Shown: positions 38,268 through 52,601, counted from the stretch's first letter. The stretch is 64,000 bases of DNA from Colletotrichum lupini (GCF_023278565.1 NC_064675.1:2108001-2172000), one strand, 5' to 3'. Translations and numbers: made by a program. Notes: generated by a model not told the origin, from the sequence alone.

Positions 38268-38492
38268 TGTTGGATTACGAGGCAGAAAAGGGGCCCTATT
38301 AGGTAGTTAGGTAGGGGTGGTAGGTAGGCAGTCTAGGCCCGTGCAGACGGACCCTTCCACCTACTTATACCTACTAAAGGACCGCGGGCTCTGCCTACGA
38401 TCTTCCCCTCCTATATATACGTAATAGACCTATACTAACTTATTAACCTAGTTATAACTAAAAGGTCTAACCTACTTACGTATATACTAACA
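38268..38492 (+). repeat. Element B 5' LTR
   Basis: 225 bp. The first 30 bp (TGTTGGATTACGAGGCAGAA and on) appear unmutated, whereas the 3' LTR copy reads TATTAGATTATAAGGTAAAA; all changes in that stretch are G-to-A or C-to-T. Confidence 0.92.
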
Positions 38493-41400
38493 CTAATTAG
38501 TAATTAAATTATATATATATTTCTATTATAAGTTAATAAGGATATAATTATAAAAGAAATAACCTCGACCTACTTTATTAGCTATTCCGACTTATTAACT
38601 TAGTTCTATCTATCTAATTAATAATAAATAGCCTAGTTTATACTACCTTAGCTCTCTTTTATTATTACTAATTAATAACTAATTAATTAGTTACGGGCCG
38701 TTAAGAGCGCGCTCTATTATATATAATCTCTTTTATTAAAACTACTATTATAAAAGGATTAACTACTTTATTACTATTATTAACCTCGCTTTTATTATTA
38801 ATATTATCTTTACTAACTTTATTATTATTACTAACTTTCCTCTAATTGAACTACTTATAAAAAAATCTATTTTAAATATATTATAGCTAAGCGCTATTTT
38901 AAACTAGTAATAAGTAAGAAGAGATTAATTATTAAGAGATTAATTTAATAATCGCTAGCGTACTAGCGCTTAGTAATAGTAAGACTTTTAGAATTATAAA
39001 TACGTTAATAGCAAATCTCTTACTAATAATAAAGTATTCCGAGATACTAAAGAAAAGAAAAGATCTTAATAATAGTAATAATAGGGATTTATTTTATATT
39101 ACTAATAAATCTACCTCTTTTTAACTTAATAAAAGCTCCGAGACTAGATTAATAAAATAAAGTATAAGAAGTGTTAAAAGGAATCGCTAATTAGTAGCTA
39201 ACGGAATCCTCTATTTATTACTAAAAATACGGTTATAAAAGACCTTTTTTTCCTTTTTACGACCTTTTACTAACCTTAATAACCTTCTATTTATATACCT
39301 CGTTAAAAGAATAGAATTTTCTAATTAATAATAATAACCTACTTATTATTATTAAAACGATCGCTATAACTAACTTACTACTCTTTTTAACCTAACTAAC
39401 GTTATACTATAATTATAATATAATAATTATATCCTATAGTAATTTTTTACTATATAACTTACTTCGTAAATATATTATAATAACCGCTAGCCTTAATAAT
39501 AAATAAAAAGGGTCTAACGATTAGTTAATATTACCTCTAGCCTACTTATATTTTTAAATTATAGAACTATATCTAATTCTAATTCGCTAGTAAGACTACG
39601 TTAACCTAACTTAATAGGGCTTATTTAATATTATACCTACCCTTATAAACGATAAAAAGCTTAATACTTTTATCCTCTATATAATAAAATATTTTTATTA
39701 AAACGGCCTAACGGGTAAGGAGCTATAAAAGGACTTTAAAACCGACTTTTAAAGCTAGGAAGTAGGGGACTTTTTAAAAATAAAAAGTATAATTCTTAAG
39801 AAGCTAAGAGACTTCTTTATAAATAATAGTATTAATTTAATAATTAGAGATCGTAGTTAAATAATAAAAAAGATCGCTAGCGCCCTTAATACCTAATACT
39901 TCCCTACCTAAACTTCTAAAAAGATCGTAGTTTATTATAGCTATATTAAATACTTTAATATATTATATTACGATCCTTACTTCTTCTACTTACTACTCTT
40001 ATAATTAATAAATACCGATAATTTTATTTAATAAGCTAGAGAGATAGTAAGGGAATTTATATAACCCTAACTCGCTTAATCTTAGTAATTAAAATTCTGA
40101 CCTTAGCCTCGCTATTAACTAACCGACTTACTACTTTTTTAAGAAAAAAAGGAAGAAGAATTAAAGAATAAAGTTATTATTACTTAATAATAAAATCTAC
40201 CCCATTAAACACTATACTTCAATATAAAAACTAAAGACGATATTATATTTAATACTTATTAATTAATTAACTTTACTAAGCTCTACGATAATAAAAATAA
40301 GTATAATAAGAAGTACGATATTTTTAATAAAAAGCTTCGGATCTTTAAAGTATTATATTAATAAGTAGGAATTAGTAAATAATACTATTCCGATACTTTC
40401 CTAAATATACTTAAAAGAAGGGCGTTAACTTTCTATTTTAACTAACTTAATAATACCTCTAACCCGCTTAGTTTCGACGTAATATACTAAAGGACTTAAG
40501 AATACTTCGAGCCGCTTATAAGCCGTTAAAATTACCTCGCTAAGCTTTATAACCTCTATTAATACTCTATAGTTTATAAGAACCTAGGTAAGTCGAACTA
40601 ATAGATTTATAAGCACTAATTAACCGTATTATAATCCTTTACGAGGCACTAGCTACCTAAGGATTTATTTTTAATATAGGTAACTAACTCCTTTACTACG
40701 TAAGTAGTATACTAAAATATAGACTTATTATACTTAACCCGGTACTTATATTTACTAATATTTACTACTAACTTAGTACTTTAATCAATATTATAAAGAG
40801 AGAGCGTAACCGTAGTAAGTAGTAATAGTATTTTTAAAATAGTACTTATAACGAAGAGGTCCCCGCTACTTACTAAACCGACTATACTTATAGTAGCTTT
40901 AGTAAAAAGACCCGATTTAATAAATAGAATTAACGCAGCCGCAGCATTACTAACAAAAAGTATTTTATTTATTATAAAACCGGCTATTAATTAACTAAGT
41001 ACTTAAAAGAAAAGCGACGTTAAGTATATAAAAAGTATAAAAATAATAAAAAAAGAAATAAAAGACTTATATTAAGTTTATATTTATAGTTCCTCGCCTT
41101 TTATAAGAGAACCGCCCCTATTAATAATAACGACGATAATAATATTATAATTTAATACTTTAATAACCTCGACTTTAATTGTAAAAGTAATTATAAAGAC
41201 GAAGTTTAGATTTTAATAATATACCTTATGACTACTACTAGTAATAGAACCCTTATAAATATCCTTATTATTTAGGTAATAGAGCATAGCTTTATTAATA
41301 TTACTTTTATTAATAAGTTAACTAAGCTTATAGAACTAGCGAACTCTTTTTTATTAAATAAGAAGTACTCGTTAGGGGACTTCTAAGGTATTATACTTAA

Positions 41401-41869
41401 TATTAATACTATAGAATTCTTAATTACGGGCTACCCTTAACTCCTCGTATTATAATAATAACGACTTAAAGTTATTTTTAATACTTCTAGAGCTAGCGAG
41501 GTAAGTATTTAATTTAGTAATAATAAACCCGTAAAGTTATTAAGATTTATAGTTATTAGTACCCTATTTAGTAATATTACTTTTTATATCTTACTAACTA
41601 ATACTCCTTTTTTATACTACCTAAAGGATATAAATAAGCTAGGAGTATACTTTAATAATATTAATAACTTACTAGTTAAGGGAGATATTATAATACTTAT
41701 TATTTATAAATAGGGATACCCTTAGCTTTTACTCCTTAATAATAAAAAAGCTATTACTAACTACCTAATAAAGGGCGAATTATGCCGCCTATATTAGCAC
41801 TTCGGCTACCCTTCGGTTCCTCGTTTCTTAAAGCTATTTTAATAATTTAATAATAATATAAAGATCGTA

Positions 41870-42215
41870 GCCCTCGGGAAGCTTACGAAAATCTATTAAT
41901 AATACTAACTTAACGCTACTACCCCTAGCTAATTCAAATTTACTTTATAAAATAATTACGATTTTAATTATAAAGTCGTAATTAACGTAATATACCTAAT
42001 AGATTATAAGGGCACTAACCGACTAGTACTTTACGTCGTCGATATTACTACTTCTTTTTAAGTAGCAAGGTTCCTTATAGATATAACTACGAAATATATA
42101 TAAAAAGCTCTTTAGCTATATTAAATCGACGTTTACCTCGGTTCGCTAGACTAAATTATTATAAATACTAGTAAGAACTTTAGCGCCGCAGAGTTTAAAT
42201 TTTTTACTAAATCTA
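41870..42215 (+). pseudogene. Integrase region of element B, 5' part
   Basis: Plus-strand translation resembles the integrase core of fungal Ty1/copia elements, with a VVDITTSF block and a later NFSAAEF block. It is interrupted at 42219/42220 by element A, and the integrase frame picks up again from about 49644. Stops are frequent. Non-functional. Confidence 0.75.
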
Positions 42216-42219
42216 TATT

Positions 42220-42424
42220 TATCGGATTAGAAGTCTAATTCGACCGCGGTATATAGCCGACTATACAGGGGCTAATTAGGGGCCCTATTTACGATTATTA
42301 TAACTAGCCCAACTTATAGTTAGAACCTCCTTTTTATACTTACTACGTAAATATTTATATAATTTAATTAATCTCTTCGTTAATTCCGGTTCGAACTAAC
42401 TACTTTATAATAAGGATACTAATA
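42220..42424 (+). repeat. Element A 5' LTR
   Basis: 205 bp, beginning TATCGGATTAGAAGTC and ending GGATACTAATA. Closely matches 49434-49638 and the reverse complement of 60599-60803, with transition differences. Confidence 0.9.
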
Positions 42425-45400
42425 CTAATTAGTAGTTAAATTTTATTATTATAAATTAGTAAGGTATTTTATTACGTAAAAGAGACGACTTTTTAATATT
42501 ATATAGGATAAGAGATTTATATTAATTAACCTTATAGAAGTAAATAAAAAGGGAGGCGATTTTTAAATACTATACGGAATTAAGTAATCGTAGCCCTTTA
42601 TTATTCATAAAAGGTCAATATTTATTATATTAAACTACGTTAATTAACGGAACTGCTTAAGTAACTAGCCTTTTATTATTACCCCGAGTAGCTTTTTTAC
42701 TAAACGACTTTTTTATAACTAGCCTATAATTAAAAATTAACCGGTTAAATTAGTAAAAAGAAATACTTACGTAATAACTATTTACTTAATTAATTAGTAT
42801 AACGAACGAGCTTAATAATATAATATAAAAGAGTACCGCGCGATCGAAAAAGGGAATTTTTAAATATAAATATTCTTATTTAATAATAAAAATAACCTTA
42901 TAATAGTTATTAAGTTAAGAGATTTATAATATATAAAAAGGTCTATTATTACGAGGATTTTATAAGTATAACTTTAAGCTTATAATTTAAATAACCTCTT
43001 TATAACTCCCTTAACTATTCCCTAAGTATTATTTAAAAATATAATATAAAAAACGGTTTAATAAGAGAGGAAGAGATTTAGAAATCCTAATAATATTGAG
43101 TTAAGAATATTATAGATCTTAGAGATTAATTTAAAAAAAAAGTAGCTATTTTAAAATAGTCCTACGACCTCTTATTAAAGTTATTATTAGCTTAAGAAAA
43201 AGCTAAAAAAATAAGAATTTAAAAAAAAAAGAAAAAAATCCTTTAGAGGGCTATTAAAGGGCTTCTTTTTATATTAACTCCTAATATAAAATTATTAATT
43301 TTAAAAAATTAATTAAGTAATAAAAAAGATCGTTAGTAAGTAATAATTATTTAAGTATAATTAAGTTATAAAAAGAACTATTTAAAAAATATAAAATAGG
43401 GTACTGAGAGGCCGTAAAAAATAAGATTTTTAAAATATTTAACCTTATTATATATAAGTAATAAATAAGTATTTTTAATAAGTCCTTAAAATTTATGATT
43501 TTATAAAAAAAAGGGCTTAATTTCGTTAATTATACTTAACGGCCTATACGGTTTTTAATAACTTATATAGCTTTTTTATAAGCCGCTTAGCGTTTATTTT
43601 TAACTATTCTTATAGAATATTACTTTAAAAAAAGTAAGTTAAGAAAAGAAGCTATTTAGAGATTATAAAGAGTACGAGGCTTAGGAAGTTAAAAATATAT
43701 AAGATAATAAAAATTAATAACTAATAAAGATCTTAAGACTAATTACTATATCTCTTTATAATAATATAAACGTTTATTATTATTATTATAAAAAAGAACT
43801 ACTGAAACCTACCTTTTTATATTAAATAAAAAGGAGGATCTTAATAAATATAATAATTAGTAATTTAAAAGGGTAATAATAATTATTAAAATAAATAAAA
43901 ACGAGAATAGTAGCGAGATAGTAAGAAGAAGTAGGAATCTCTTAAACTTTAATAAATTTATTAAATAATAAAAGTACGGATTTATTATAACTAGTGCGTA
44001 AATTAAATATATCCCCGTTAAAATTAAATATATTAATAATTATTAATATAAGTATAAACTAAAGTACGATCCTTAGTAAATTAGGGTAAAAAAGAAAAGG
44101 ACGAAACCCGATCCTAAATAGAATCCTAATCCTTTATAAATAAGTAAATATTAACCCGGACTATTAGGGGACGTAGATATATAGAATTACGGATTAGCCT
44201 AATAATAAATAAATTAATATAATACTAATCTATTTAACTAAGGTCTATAAGAAAAAGGGGCTATAAAGGTAACCCCTATTTTATAAAATCGCAAATAACC
44301 TTAACTACTAGCTAAATAAATAGTTTATAAGTATAAGCCTAAGAATTATAAAAATAATTAATAAATTCCTTTATAAGCGAGGGGTATTACTAGCGTAATT
44401 ATAATTATAAGAGCTATATAAAATACTAATAATAATAATTATAAAAGAGGAATTCGTACTATAGAACTAAGTATAGGTCGATAGAGTATATAATTATTTT
44501 AATAAATTTAAAAAAAAAGTAAACGACCTAGATTTCCTTCTTATAATTACTAATAGAAATCTATTATTATAGAAAGATATACCGGGGTAAAATATAGTAC
44601 TAGAAGTACGATAATTAATAATTCTATTTATTTTAATTTATAACTCGTTATTATTATTAATACGAAATTCGGCGCTAATTAGTGAATAAAAAAGGAGGTA
44701 AACGACTTAAAGTTATTAATAATACGTAGCGACGCAAGGATCGTATATAAATATTAAAAATTTAGTAATAAATACGAAGTAATTTATAAGTTTTAAAAAG
44801 ATCTTTTTAAAAAAGAAATTATACTCTAGGGGGAAGTATAAGGTCTTATAAAAAACCCTAACGACATTTTATAATTATTATAAAAAAGTTAGAATTAGGG
44901 AATACTAGTACTATTTAGTAATCAATATTATATTTATAAATAAAGCCTTTAATTATTATTACGAAGCGGTACGTAATTCTAATTAAAACGACTTTTTTAG
45001 TATAATTAACGTAATCCGAAGCCGCTTTAAGACTTATAATAAGAACCTAGAGCTCTTATTTAAGCTATAAGCGATTTTTTTTATATTTATAATTAGGATA
45101 ATAGAGGGTAAATCGCGAGTAAAGATCTTTAAAAAGCTTATCGATCGAATTAATAAGCTAGTAAAAACCTAGCTAAATAAGTGGATAAATAAATAAAAAG
45201 TTAGATATTTTTGTACCGTAGTTTAGCGTATATTAAAAGTAAAAATAACCTTATACTAAGTATTTAAAAACTATAAAACGCTTTACTTAAGGCTAAGATT
45301 TAATTTTAATATTAAAACGAGAATACTATACTAAACCTATTTTTAAGTATACGACGGCCCCAATTAATAATATTAAGTTAATTAAATATATAATAAAAAA

Positions 45401-48109
45401 AGAAAAGAGGCTAGATATAATAATTACTAATAAAGAGGCCTAGATTTATTAAATAGGTAGAGATTTAACTTATAAGTAAGGTAATAAAAGAGGTAATATT
45501 ATATTTATAAAGAAAATAGATATTAATTAAGTAATTACTTTAAAAAAGAGCGTACTAAATTATATAAATAATATAAAAAGTCGAGGGTAATAAATAATAA
45601 AACTAGCCCTCGTTAGTTTAACTAATTCCTTCTTATATATAAGGGTAGATCCGGAGGTACGGAACTTAGTAGCGGTAGCTAAAGTAATAGCTTAAAATAT
45701 ATACCCCCTATAAGAGATTCGGAAAATAAAGAAGATCTTACCTCTTATACTAACGAATTAAATTATAATAAAATCAATAATATTAACTACTCTTTTTTTA
45801 CCCCGTTAGCCTTTAGAAAATATATAAAGCTAAATAAATAGAGAGTAATAAAAGCTCTTAATAAGTAAGCTTTTATTTATAAATAATAAGGGAAAGTCCT
45901 TTAAATAACGGATACGGAGGTAGCTAAAAAGGCGAATTTAATAAGGCTAAAGCCCATTCTCTTAATAATTAAAAACAAAACGCTATCTCTCTTAATATTT
46001 AAAGAAAAAGAATATAATATTAAGTAAATTTAGGAGTAACTAGAGGGGTCCTTTTTATACTACTTAGATCCCTCGAATACTAAGCTTATATAAGTATTTT
46101 ATATAAGTAAAAAGTACGGCCTAAATAATTTCTATAAGATTATCCTAAATATTAAGGTATTATAATAGTTAATTAAAAAAAAAGGGTAATTCTAAGCGCT
46201 ATAAAAGATCGCGCTAATAACGCTTAATACGTTAATAATAAGTATTATAAAGATTAGTTTCGGCCTAAGTAAGGAAATCGTCGCCCTAGGTATAATAAAA
46301 ATAAAAACGTATTTTAAAACGATAACTTTTTATATTTTACTTATTAATACCCCATTTCTCTTATATTTAAAAAATATAGATTAATTAAGTATTATATTTA
46401 ATAATACGAGGAATAAAATCTTTAGTAATAAGTATTTCGAAAGAGTTAAATAACGATAGGGGTATGCGTTTATAAAGCTTATTAATAATACGAAGTTAAT
46501 TAATTACTTAACGGAAAATAAGCTTAGAAAACTATACTAGAGATTTAAGTACCCGTTAGTTACGAGGCTATATAACCTCTTAAAGTAATTAAGTAATAAT
46601 AATATTAAAATAAGGGCACTAGAGTAGTTAACGAAAGTATAATACTAATACTAAATAAATACGCAAAGCCTATATAAATTTAAGTTTAAATTACGTAATA
46701 AGCATAACTTTAACTAAGAAATCGCTATTAATATTTTTTATTTAAATAGTTAGCTAGTACTATATATAATTAACGTAGCTATATCTTTTTAAATAGGGCA
46801 ATTCCTCTAGGATTTATAAATAAAAATAGTATAAGTAGCCCTACGAAAAAGCTAGATCGATATATACTAGGGACCGCTAAATAGTATTAAAACCGACGCT
46901 AATATTAGCTTTAAATTAGTAGAATCTAGGGATAATACGACGACCTATAGTATATAACTAAAAATCGTACTTATTAAAGCGTACTATAGTATTAAAAAGG
47001 TAAGAAGGGCATACTAGTAATTAAAAAGGGCGTTTAGAATTATTAAAAAAGAAAATCCGGATTCTACTAACGACGAATACCTCTAAATAGTACTTAAATA
47101 TTATAATAATACTATAGGGCCTAACGGACTTATACTAACGCTATTAATATTTAGAATATATTTAAAAACGACCTTCGCCTCGCTACCGTTACTAAGTATA
47201 AGCTAACGAGCCTAAGTAATTAAAAAAGTAATATAAGTACTATATAAAATAAATATAAGAAGGTAAGTTAATAAAGTAATTACTATATATAATAAGCTTA
47301 ATATAAAGGGTAATCTAAATATATTATTAAATTCGGATATATAAGTATAATACGAAATTACTTAATAATAAGCTAAGCTATATAAGTTAATTTCCGTTAA
47401 CGAGCGCTCTTATATAATTATAAAAAATCGTAATTAACTATTTAAAGTATTAATTATAGTAGTTAAACCGTATTATATAGATCTTAATAAAGTAATTTCT
47501 AATTTATAAAAAGAAAAAGAGCTAGGGGAAACTATATAACCCGTAGTAGAGGTATAAGAAATTATCCTTAATAAAATTGTCGTAGTAATATTAATAAACG
47601 ACGAGAAAAAGGAAATTATTAAAAGGGTACTAATATTATTAATAAGACGTTATAGAAAACTACGATAGTAAGCCTTAACGTAGTAATTTATTATTAATAA
47701 CGAGGTAATAAATACTTTTTATATAATAAAAAAGAAAGCCGATTTCGAACTAGCGGTTAAACTATATAAAAAAAATATAATTATAACTATTAAAAAGCTA
47801 TATAAGGGATTAGACCTTATTAAAGTAAATACTTTTCGTAATCGAGGGGTCTATCGATTTATCTTATATAACCTAGAAAAATATATAAACCTCCGTATAT
47901 TTAAATTACGAATAGTTCGTAAAATTAAAAAGAAAGGAATACCCTAGTTATATAAGAAGTTTAAATACGTAATTTAGGGGTATATAATATTAAAAAGGCG
48001 ACGCTACTTATATAATTACTTATTATATAGCGCTATAACTAACGATTAATAATAGTATTAATAATATTATTATAAAAAAAAGGATACGAGATTTAGAGCT
48101 ATAATATTA

Positions 48110-49330
48110 CCTAGGCCTATATTTAATTAGCCACAGGGCTTATAAAGAAAATCCTAGCCTATTTACTAAAGGAAATAGTTAATAAGTACTTAGAAAGTAC
48201 GATTATTAAAGTGCTTAAGCTACTATATAGGCTCGTAAAATCGGGTACTTATTAATAAGCTACTTATTATAATTTTTATAGTAATTAACTATTAATAGTT
48301 ACTTTTACGTACGACCCGTATTTATTAATTACGGAGTACGAAAGTAATTAATTTAGGATTATTAGAATATAGATTAATAATATATTAGGCCTATTTAATA
48401 TTAATTTTATAAAAAAAGAAAATAAGGAGCTTTAAAAAGCGGGCTTTATAATAAAACTAAAAGAGGTCCTTATAATAAATACCCCTCTAATATTTAATAA
48501 TAAGATTTTTATAATTAAAAGGGAAACTGTTATTTTTTAATAAAAGGGGTAAGGTAAGAAGATTAACCTCGTCGATTTAAAAATAATTAACGTTAAAAAG
48601 TAATATAAAACTAAGCTCGTACGAGGGGTATATATTATAAGTATTTATTAACTTAAAATAACTTTTAATTATATTAAAATAGTATAAGCTATAGATCTAA
48701 CTAAACGAGACGTTAAGGTATTTAATAAGTAGCTTAAATAATAAAAAACGAATCTCGATCGAGGTCTCGTTTACTACCTAATTAACCTTATAATTAGTAA
48801 GCTCTATGTCTTTATTAATAAGTTATTTATAAATAATAACGACCTTATTTCGTAATTAGGGTATATTATTATCCTAGCTAACGAGAGTATAAATAAGAGT
48901 AAATTTACTATATATAGTAATATAATCTACTACTTATTAACTAAAAATAAGTAAGTAATAAGAAGTATATTAGCGTTAGAAGTTTATAATATAATTAATA
49001 ATATTAACCTCTCTTATACAATTTTAATAACGCTAAAGAAAATTACCGATCGAATTAGCCTTTTACTTATTCTAATAGTTATTTATACCGATTTTTACTC
49101 GCTATATAAATACCTTATTAAATTAGGAATAATAAAAGAAAAGAGGCTTATAATCGATATTATAGCCCTTAAGTAATTATATAAAAAGCACGAGATACTT
49201 AAGATCCGTTAAATTAATAATAAAAATAACTTCGTAAACGCTTTTATAAAAATAGTACTAAATAAAGGATTAAAGTAATTCATAAGTAATAAAGAAGTTA
49301 TTATATAAATAAAGGGATAAGTTATATAAA
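48110..49330 (+). pseudogene. Reverse transcriptase and RNase H remnant of element A
   Basis: Plus-strand copia pol 3' half. The reverse transcriptase has LLYRLVKSGTY and TYDPYLLITEYES blocks; RNase H has VFINKLFINNNDLIS and LGYIIILANES blocks followed by a KRLIIDIIALK block. Expected Asp residues often read Asn (G-to-A), and stops replace Gln or Trp. Not functional. Confidence 0.85.
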
Positions 49331-49433
49331 AAGAGTAAAAAAAAGGGGGAAAAGGAGACGACTTAATAAACGGGCCCGAGGTTAAATTATACCTCTAACT
49401 ATAATAATTAAATTAATAAAAAAAAAAGGTTAA

Positions 49434-49638
49434 TATTAAATTAAAAGTCTAATTCGACCGTAGTATATAGCCGACTACGTAAGGGCTAATTAGGGGCCCT
49501 ATTTACGATTATTATAGCTAGCCTAACCTATAGTTAGAACCTCCTTTTTATACTTATTACGTAAATATTTATATAGTTTAATTAATCTCTTCGTTAACTA
49601 CGGTTCGAACTAACTACTCTATAATAAGGATATTAATA
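49434..49638 (+). repeat. Element A 3' LTR
   Basis: 205 bp, beginning TATTAAATTAAAAGTC and ending GGATATTAATA. Followed by target duplication ATATT at 49639-49643. Confidence 0.9.
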
Positions 49639-49643
49639 ATATT

Positions 49644-51720
49644 TATTAAGGTTAAAAAAGTACCCGTCGAAGCTTATAATAATATTAATAAGGCTAAGAA
49701 ATACTATATAGTACTTAAAAGGGCATACGATATTATTTAAAATAAATACCTATTAATAAGCGCAGAGGCTATACTTTAGGCCGTAATTAAAGTAATTAAC
49801 GATATAGTTAGCCTAAACGGCCTCGTTCTTATACTCTTTATTTTTAAAGCTTTTCTGCGCACTTCTAATAAATCTCTACTATTACTAAATATTACCTAAC
49901 GTATAAAAGTAATTAAAAAAGTAAAAAAAAAGTCCGTAAACTTTATATTAATAAGTAAGTAAGCGAGGTACTAGCTACTTAAAATAAACTAAATATCTTT
50001 TATACTATTAATCTATTACTATAGTTAAATATTAAAGTTTAGTAAGAAGGTAAAGGATAAAAAGGCCTATTTAAGCTCGTCTTAATAAATAGTACTACTT
50101 ATATAATAAAATTACCTTACGGCCTAATAAGCTTCCGGGCTACTATAGTTAAACCCTAGTACTTAAAAGAGGTCGACCCCGAGCCGCTAATTACGATAAT
50201 AGAGTACGTTAACTACTTACTAATCCCTATAATTAACTAGCTAATTAATAATAGCGCTGCTATAAATAAAGTCCTCGACGAGATTGTTATTATAATTAAT
50301 AATAACCCTTTATTATAGAGTAAAAAGATTAGAAAAATATTAATATAGCACGGCCGTAATAATACTTTTATAACTATAACTTACTTTATATTTAAAAAGG
50401 AAGTAAATCTTAAGCTAGCTATTAAGCTCTATAATAAGGGTATTATTACTACCCTAAGAGCACCTTTTAGAAAATTTATTAATAAAGAGCTTTTAGGACT
50501 AGTAAAGAGAGGGGTAATTAAATTCGTCTAACTTAGCCCTAAATATAAGGATATAAGAATATTTAAGTTTCGATTCGTTAACGAGATTAAAAGCCTAGGA
50601 CTTAACCCTATTAAAAAGTCTTACTTAGTTATATAAGGGTATAATAACGAGGGGAAAAAGAAGATCCTTACGTAGTTATTAATAATTTAAAAAACTAATT
50701 AATATCTAATCCTCGCCCTAGCCCCGACCCTAATTTAAAAAAGCTACGTCGTTTAGTTACGAAATATTACTTAAGTATATATATAATTAAGCTAACCTTT
50801 TTATTATAAGGTTTTTATTTAATTACTAGCTCGGATTTATTATTTATACCCTAAGGGTACTATTTTATATATTATATAATTACTATACGGTCTCGTAGAA
50901 TCTAGTACTTATTAATAAGTAATATATAATAAGTATTATTTAAAAATACTTTAAATAATAATATCTACGTTCGATTTATACTTATTAATTTCGATAAAAA
51001 AAAGCGGATTATTTAGTATTATTAATATATAGACCGATAATACTATTAAATTATTAAATAAGACTTTTAATTAAAAAGAAAAAACTAAGCTTAAGCGCGC
51101 TAAGCTACTAACTAAACTAAAATAATAACTATTAGCTAACGAGCTACTTATCTTTAATAGCGGGATTATCTTATTAAAAAGTATTAATATAGTACTTAAA
51201 TAGAAGAACTAAGGGAAGAAGCTTAAGTAAGTTAACCCCTCGGTATTAAATACTAAATAATAATTTATGAAATAGTAAGCTCGAAGTACTTATATTATAT
51301 TAATTTACTAACTAAAAGTAGCTTTTAATACGTCGTTTATTACTTAATACTAAATAAATCCGTTATTTATTAACTATATTACGCTAAACTATTATATTAA
51401 ATAATAAATAGATTACTTAGACCGAGGGCTTATATTTATATTATTAAATCTAACTATAACTAAACTCTTTATTTTTATAAATAAGTTATTCGTAAATAAC
51501 GCTAATTATACCTTATAATTAGGTTATATTATTATTTTTATAAATAAAAAATAGACTAACGAGAGCTTTATAATTAATAATAACATTATCTACTATAGCT
51601 TTATAAAAAGCAAAAGGATTACTTAGAGCGTATTAATATTAGAGGTTTACGGAATAGTCGTAAGTATTAACGTTATTTATACTATTTTAATTACCCTAGA
51701 CCTTATTACTAAATAACTTA
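49644..51720 (+). pseudogene. Integrase 3' part, reverse transcriptase and RNase H of element B
   Basis: Continuation of element B pol after nested element A. A KKVPVEAYNNINKAKKYY-like integrase segment comes first. The reverse transcriptase follows, with its catalytic pair reading DN near 51035. RNase H remnants at 51420-51700 include LFVNNANYTL followed by LGYIIIF. One frame per domain is recognisable between stops. Non-functional. Confidence 0.8.
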
Positions 51721-52376
51721 ACGTTTTAAAGATCCTTATTATAATTTATATAAATTTATATTTACTATATGAATACCTTATTAAGCTAGGTATTACGAAG
51801 GAAAAGCGCCTTATAATAGATATTATAATACTTAAATAATTATATAAACGCCGCAAGCTCTATAAGATTTATTAAATTAGTAATAATAATAACCTAGCTA
51901 ATAAGTTTATAAAGAGCATACTAAATAAGTCCCTTAAACAATTTGTTAGTAAAGGAATTATTATAGTTAAAATAAAAAGATAAGTAATACGTAATTAAAA
52001 TAGTAATATATTATAAATAGTAAGTTGTTTAGCGAACGTATACGCCTCTCGGGCTTTAGCTTAGAAAGAAACGTACGTATTCGGAGCGTAATTAAATTAA
52101 TAAAAAGCTCTTTTTTAATTACGCTAAATTTAATAATTTTTAAGGAGTTTAGGTATATAGATTATATATATTAGAAAATTGGGAAGTAATTAAAAAGAGG
52201 GGATATTAAAATTTTTATATAAATAATTTTAATAAAAGCTATATTAAAAATTTTAATATATAATTTTAAATATTTTTAAATAGGGGATTAACTATAAATT
52301 CTATTATTAGTTCTTATTAGCGGGGGACCTAGCCCCTATTCTAGCTTTTTTTATTATAAAAATAAAAAACTATTAA

Positions 52377-52601
52377 TATTAGATTATAAGGTAAAAAAGG
52401 GGCCTTATTAAGTAGTTAAGTAGGGGTAGTAGGTAGGTAGTCTGGGCCCGTATAGACGGACCCTTCTACCTACCTATACTTACTAAGGGACCGCGGGCTC
52501 TGCCCACGATCTTCCCCTCCTATACACACGCAATAGACCTATACTAACCTATTGACCTAGTCGCGACCAAAAGGTCTGACCTGCCTACGTATATACCAAC
52601 A
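52377..52601 (+). repeat. Element B 3' LTR
   Basis: 225 bp. Its outer ~100 bp retain CpA/TpG sites (CTATACACACGCAATAGACC, ending CCAACA) that are mutated in the 5' copy. Confidence 0.92.

Larger units (their letters stand above)
42220..49638 (+). mobile_element. Ty1/copia LTR retrotransposon A, nested in element B
   Basis: 7419 bp with 205-bp LTRs (42220-42424, 49434-49638) and 5-bp duplication ATATT (42215-42219, 49639-49643). The ancestral ends were probably TGTCGG...TAACA. Plus-strand remnants: reverse transcriptase at about 48110-48540 (KVLKLLYRLVKSGTY-like, TYDPYLLIT, and INN for the catalytic DD) and RNase H at about 48790-49110 (LYVFINKLFINNNDLIS, then LGYIIILANESINKSKFTIY), running to a tail near 49330. 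The LTR is the same family as that of element E at the right edge. RIP-mutated throughout. Confidence 0.92.
38268..52601 (+). mobile_element. Ty1/copia LTR retrotransposon B, carrying nested element A, inside TF1
   Basis: 14334 bp in total, or about 6910 bp without nested element A and its 5-bp duplication. The 225-bp LTRs are at 38268-38492 and 52377-52601, with target duplication GAAGC (38263-38267, 52602-52606) and ends TGTTGG...CCAACA. The plus-strand pol remnants are in copia order. Integrase (a VVDITTSF...NFSAAEF-like block) lies at about 41990-42215 and continues after element A as KVPVEAYNNI-like sequence from about 49660. The reverse transcriptase is at about 50740-51080, and RNase H (RGLIFILLNLTITKLFIFIN-like) at about 51420-51700. 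Heavily RIP-mutated, with stops throughout. Confidence 0.92.
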
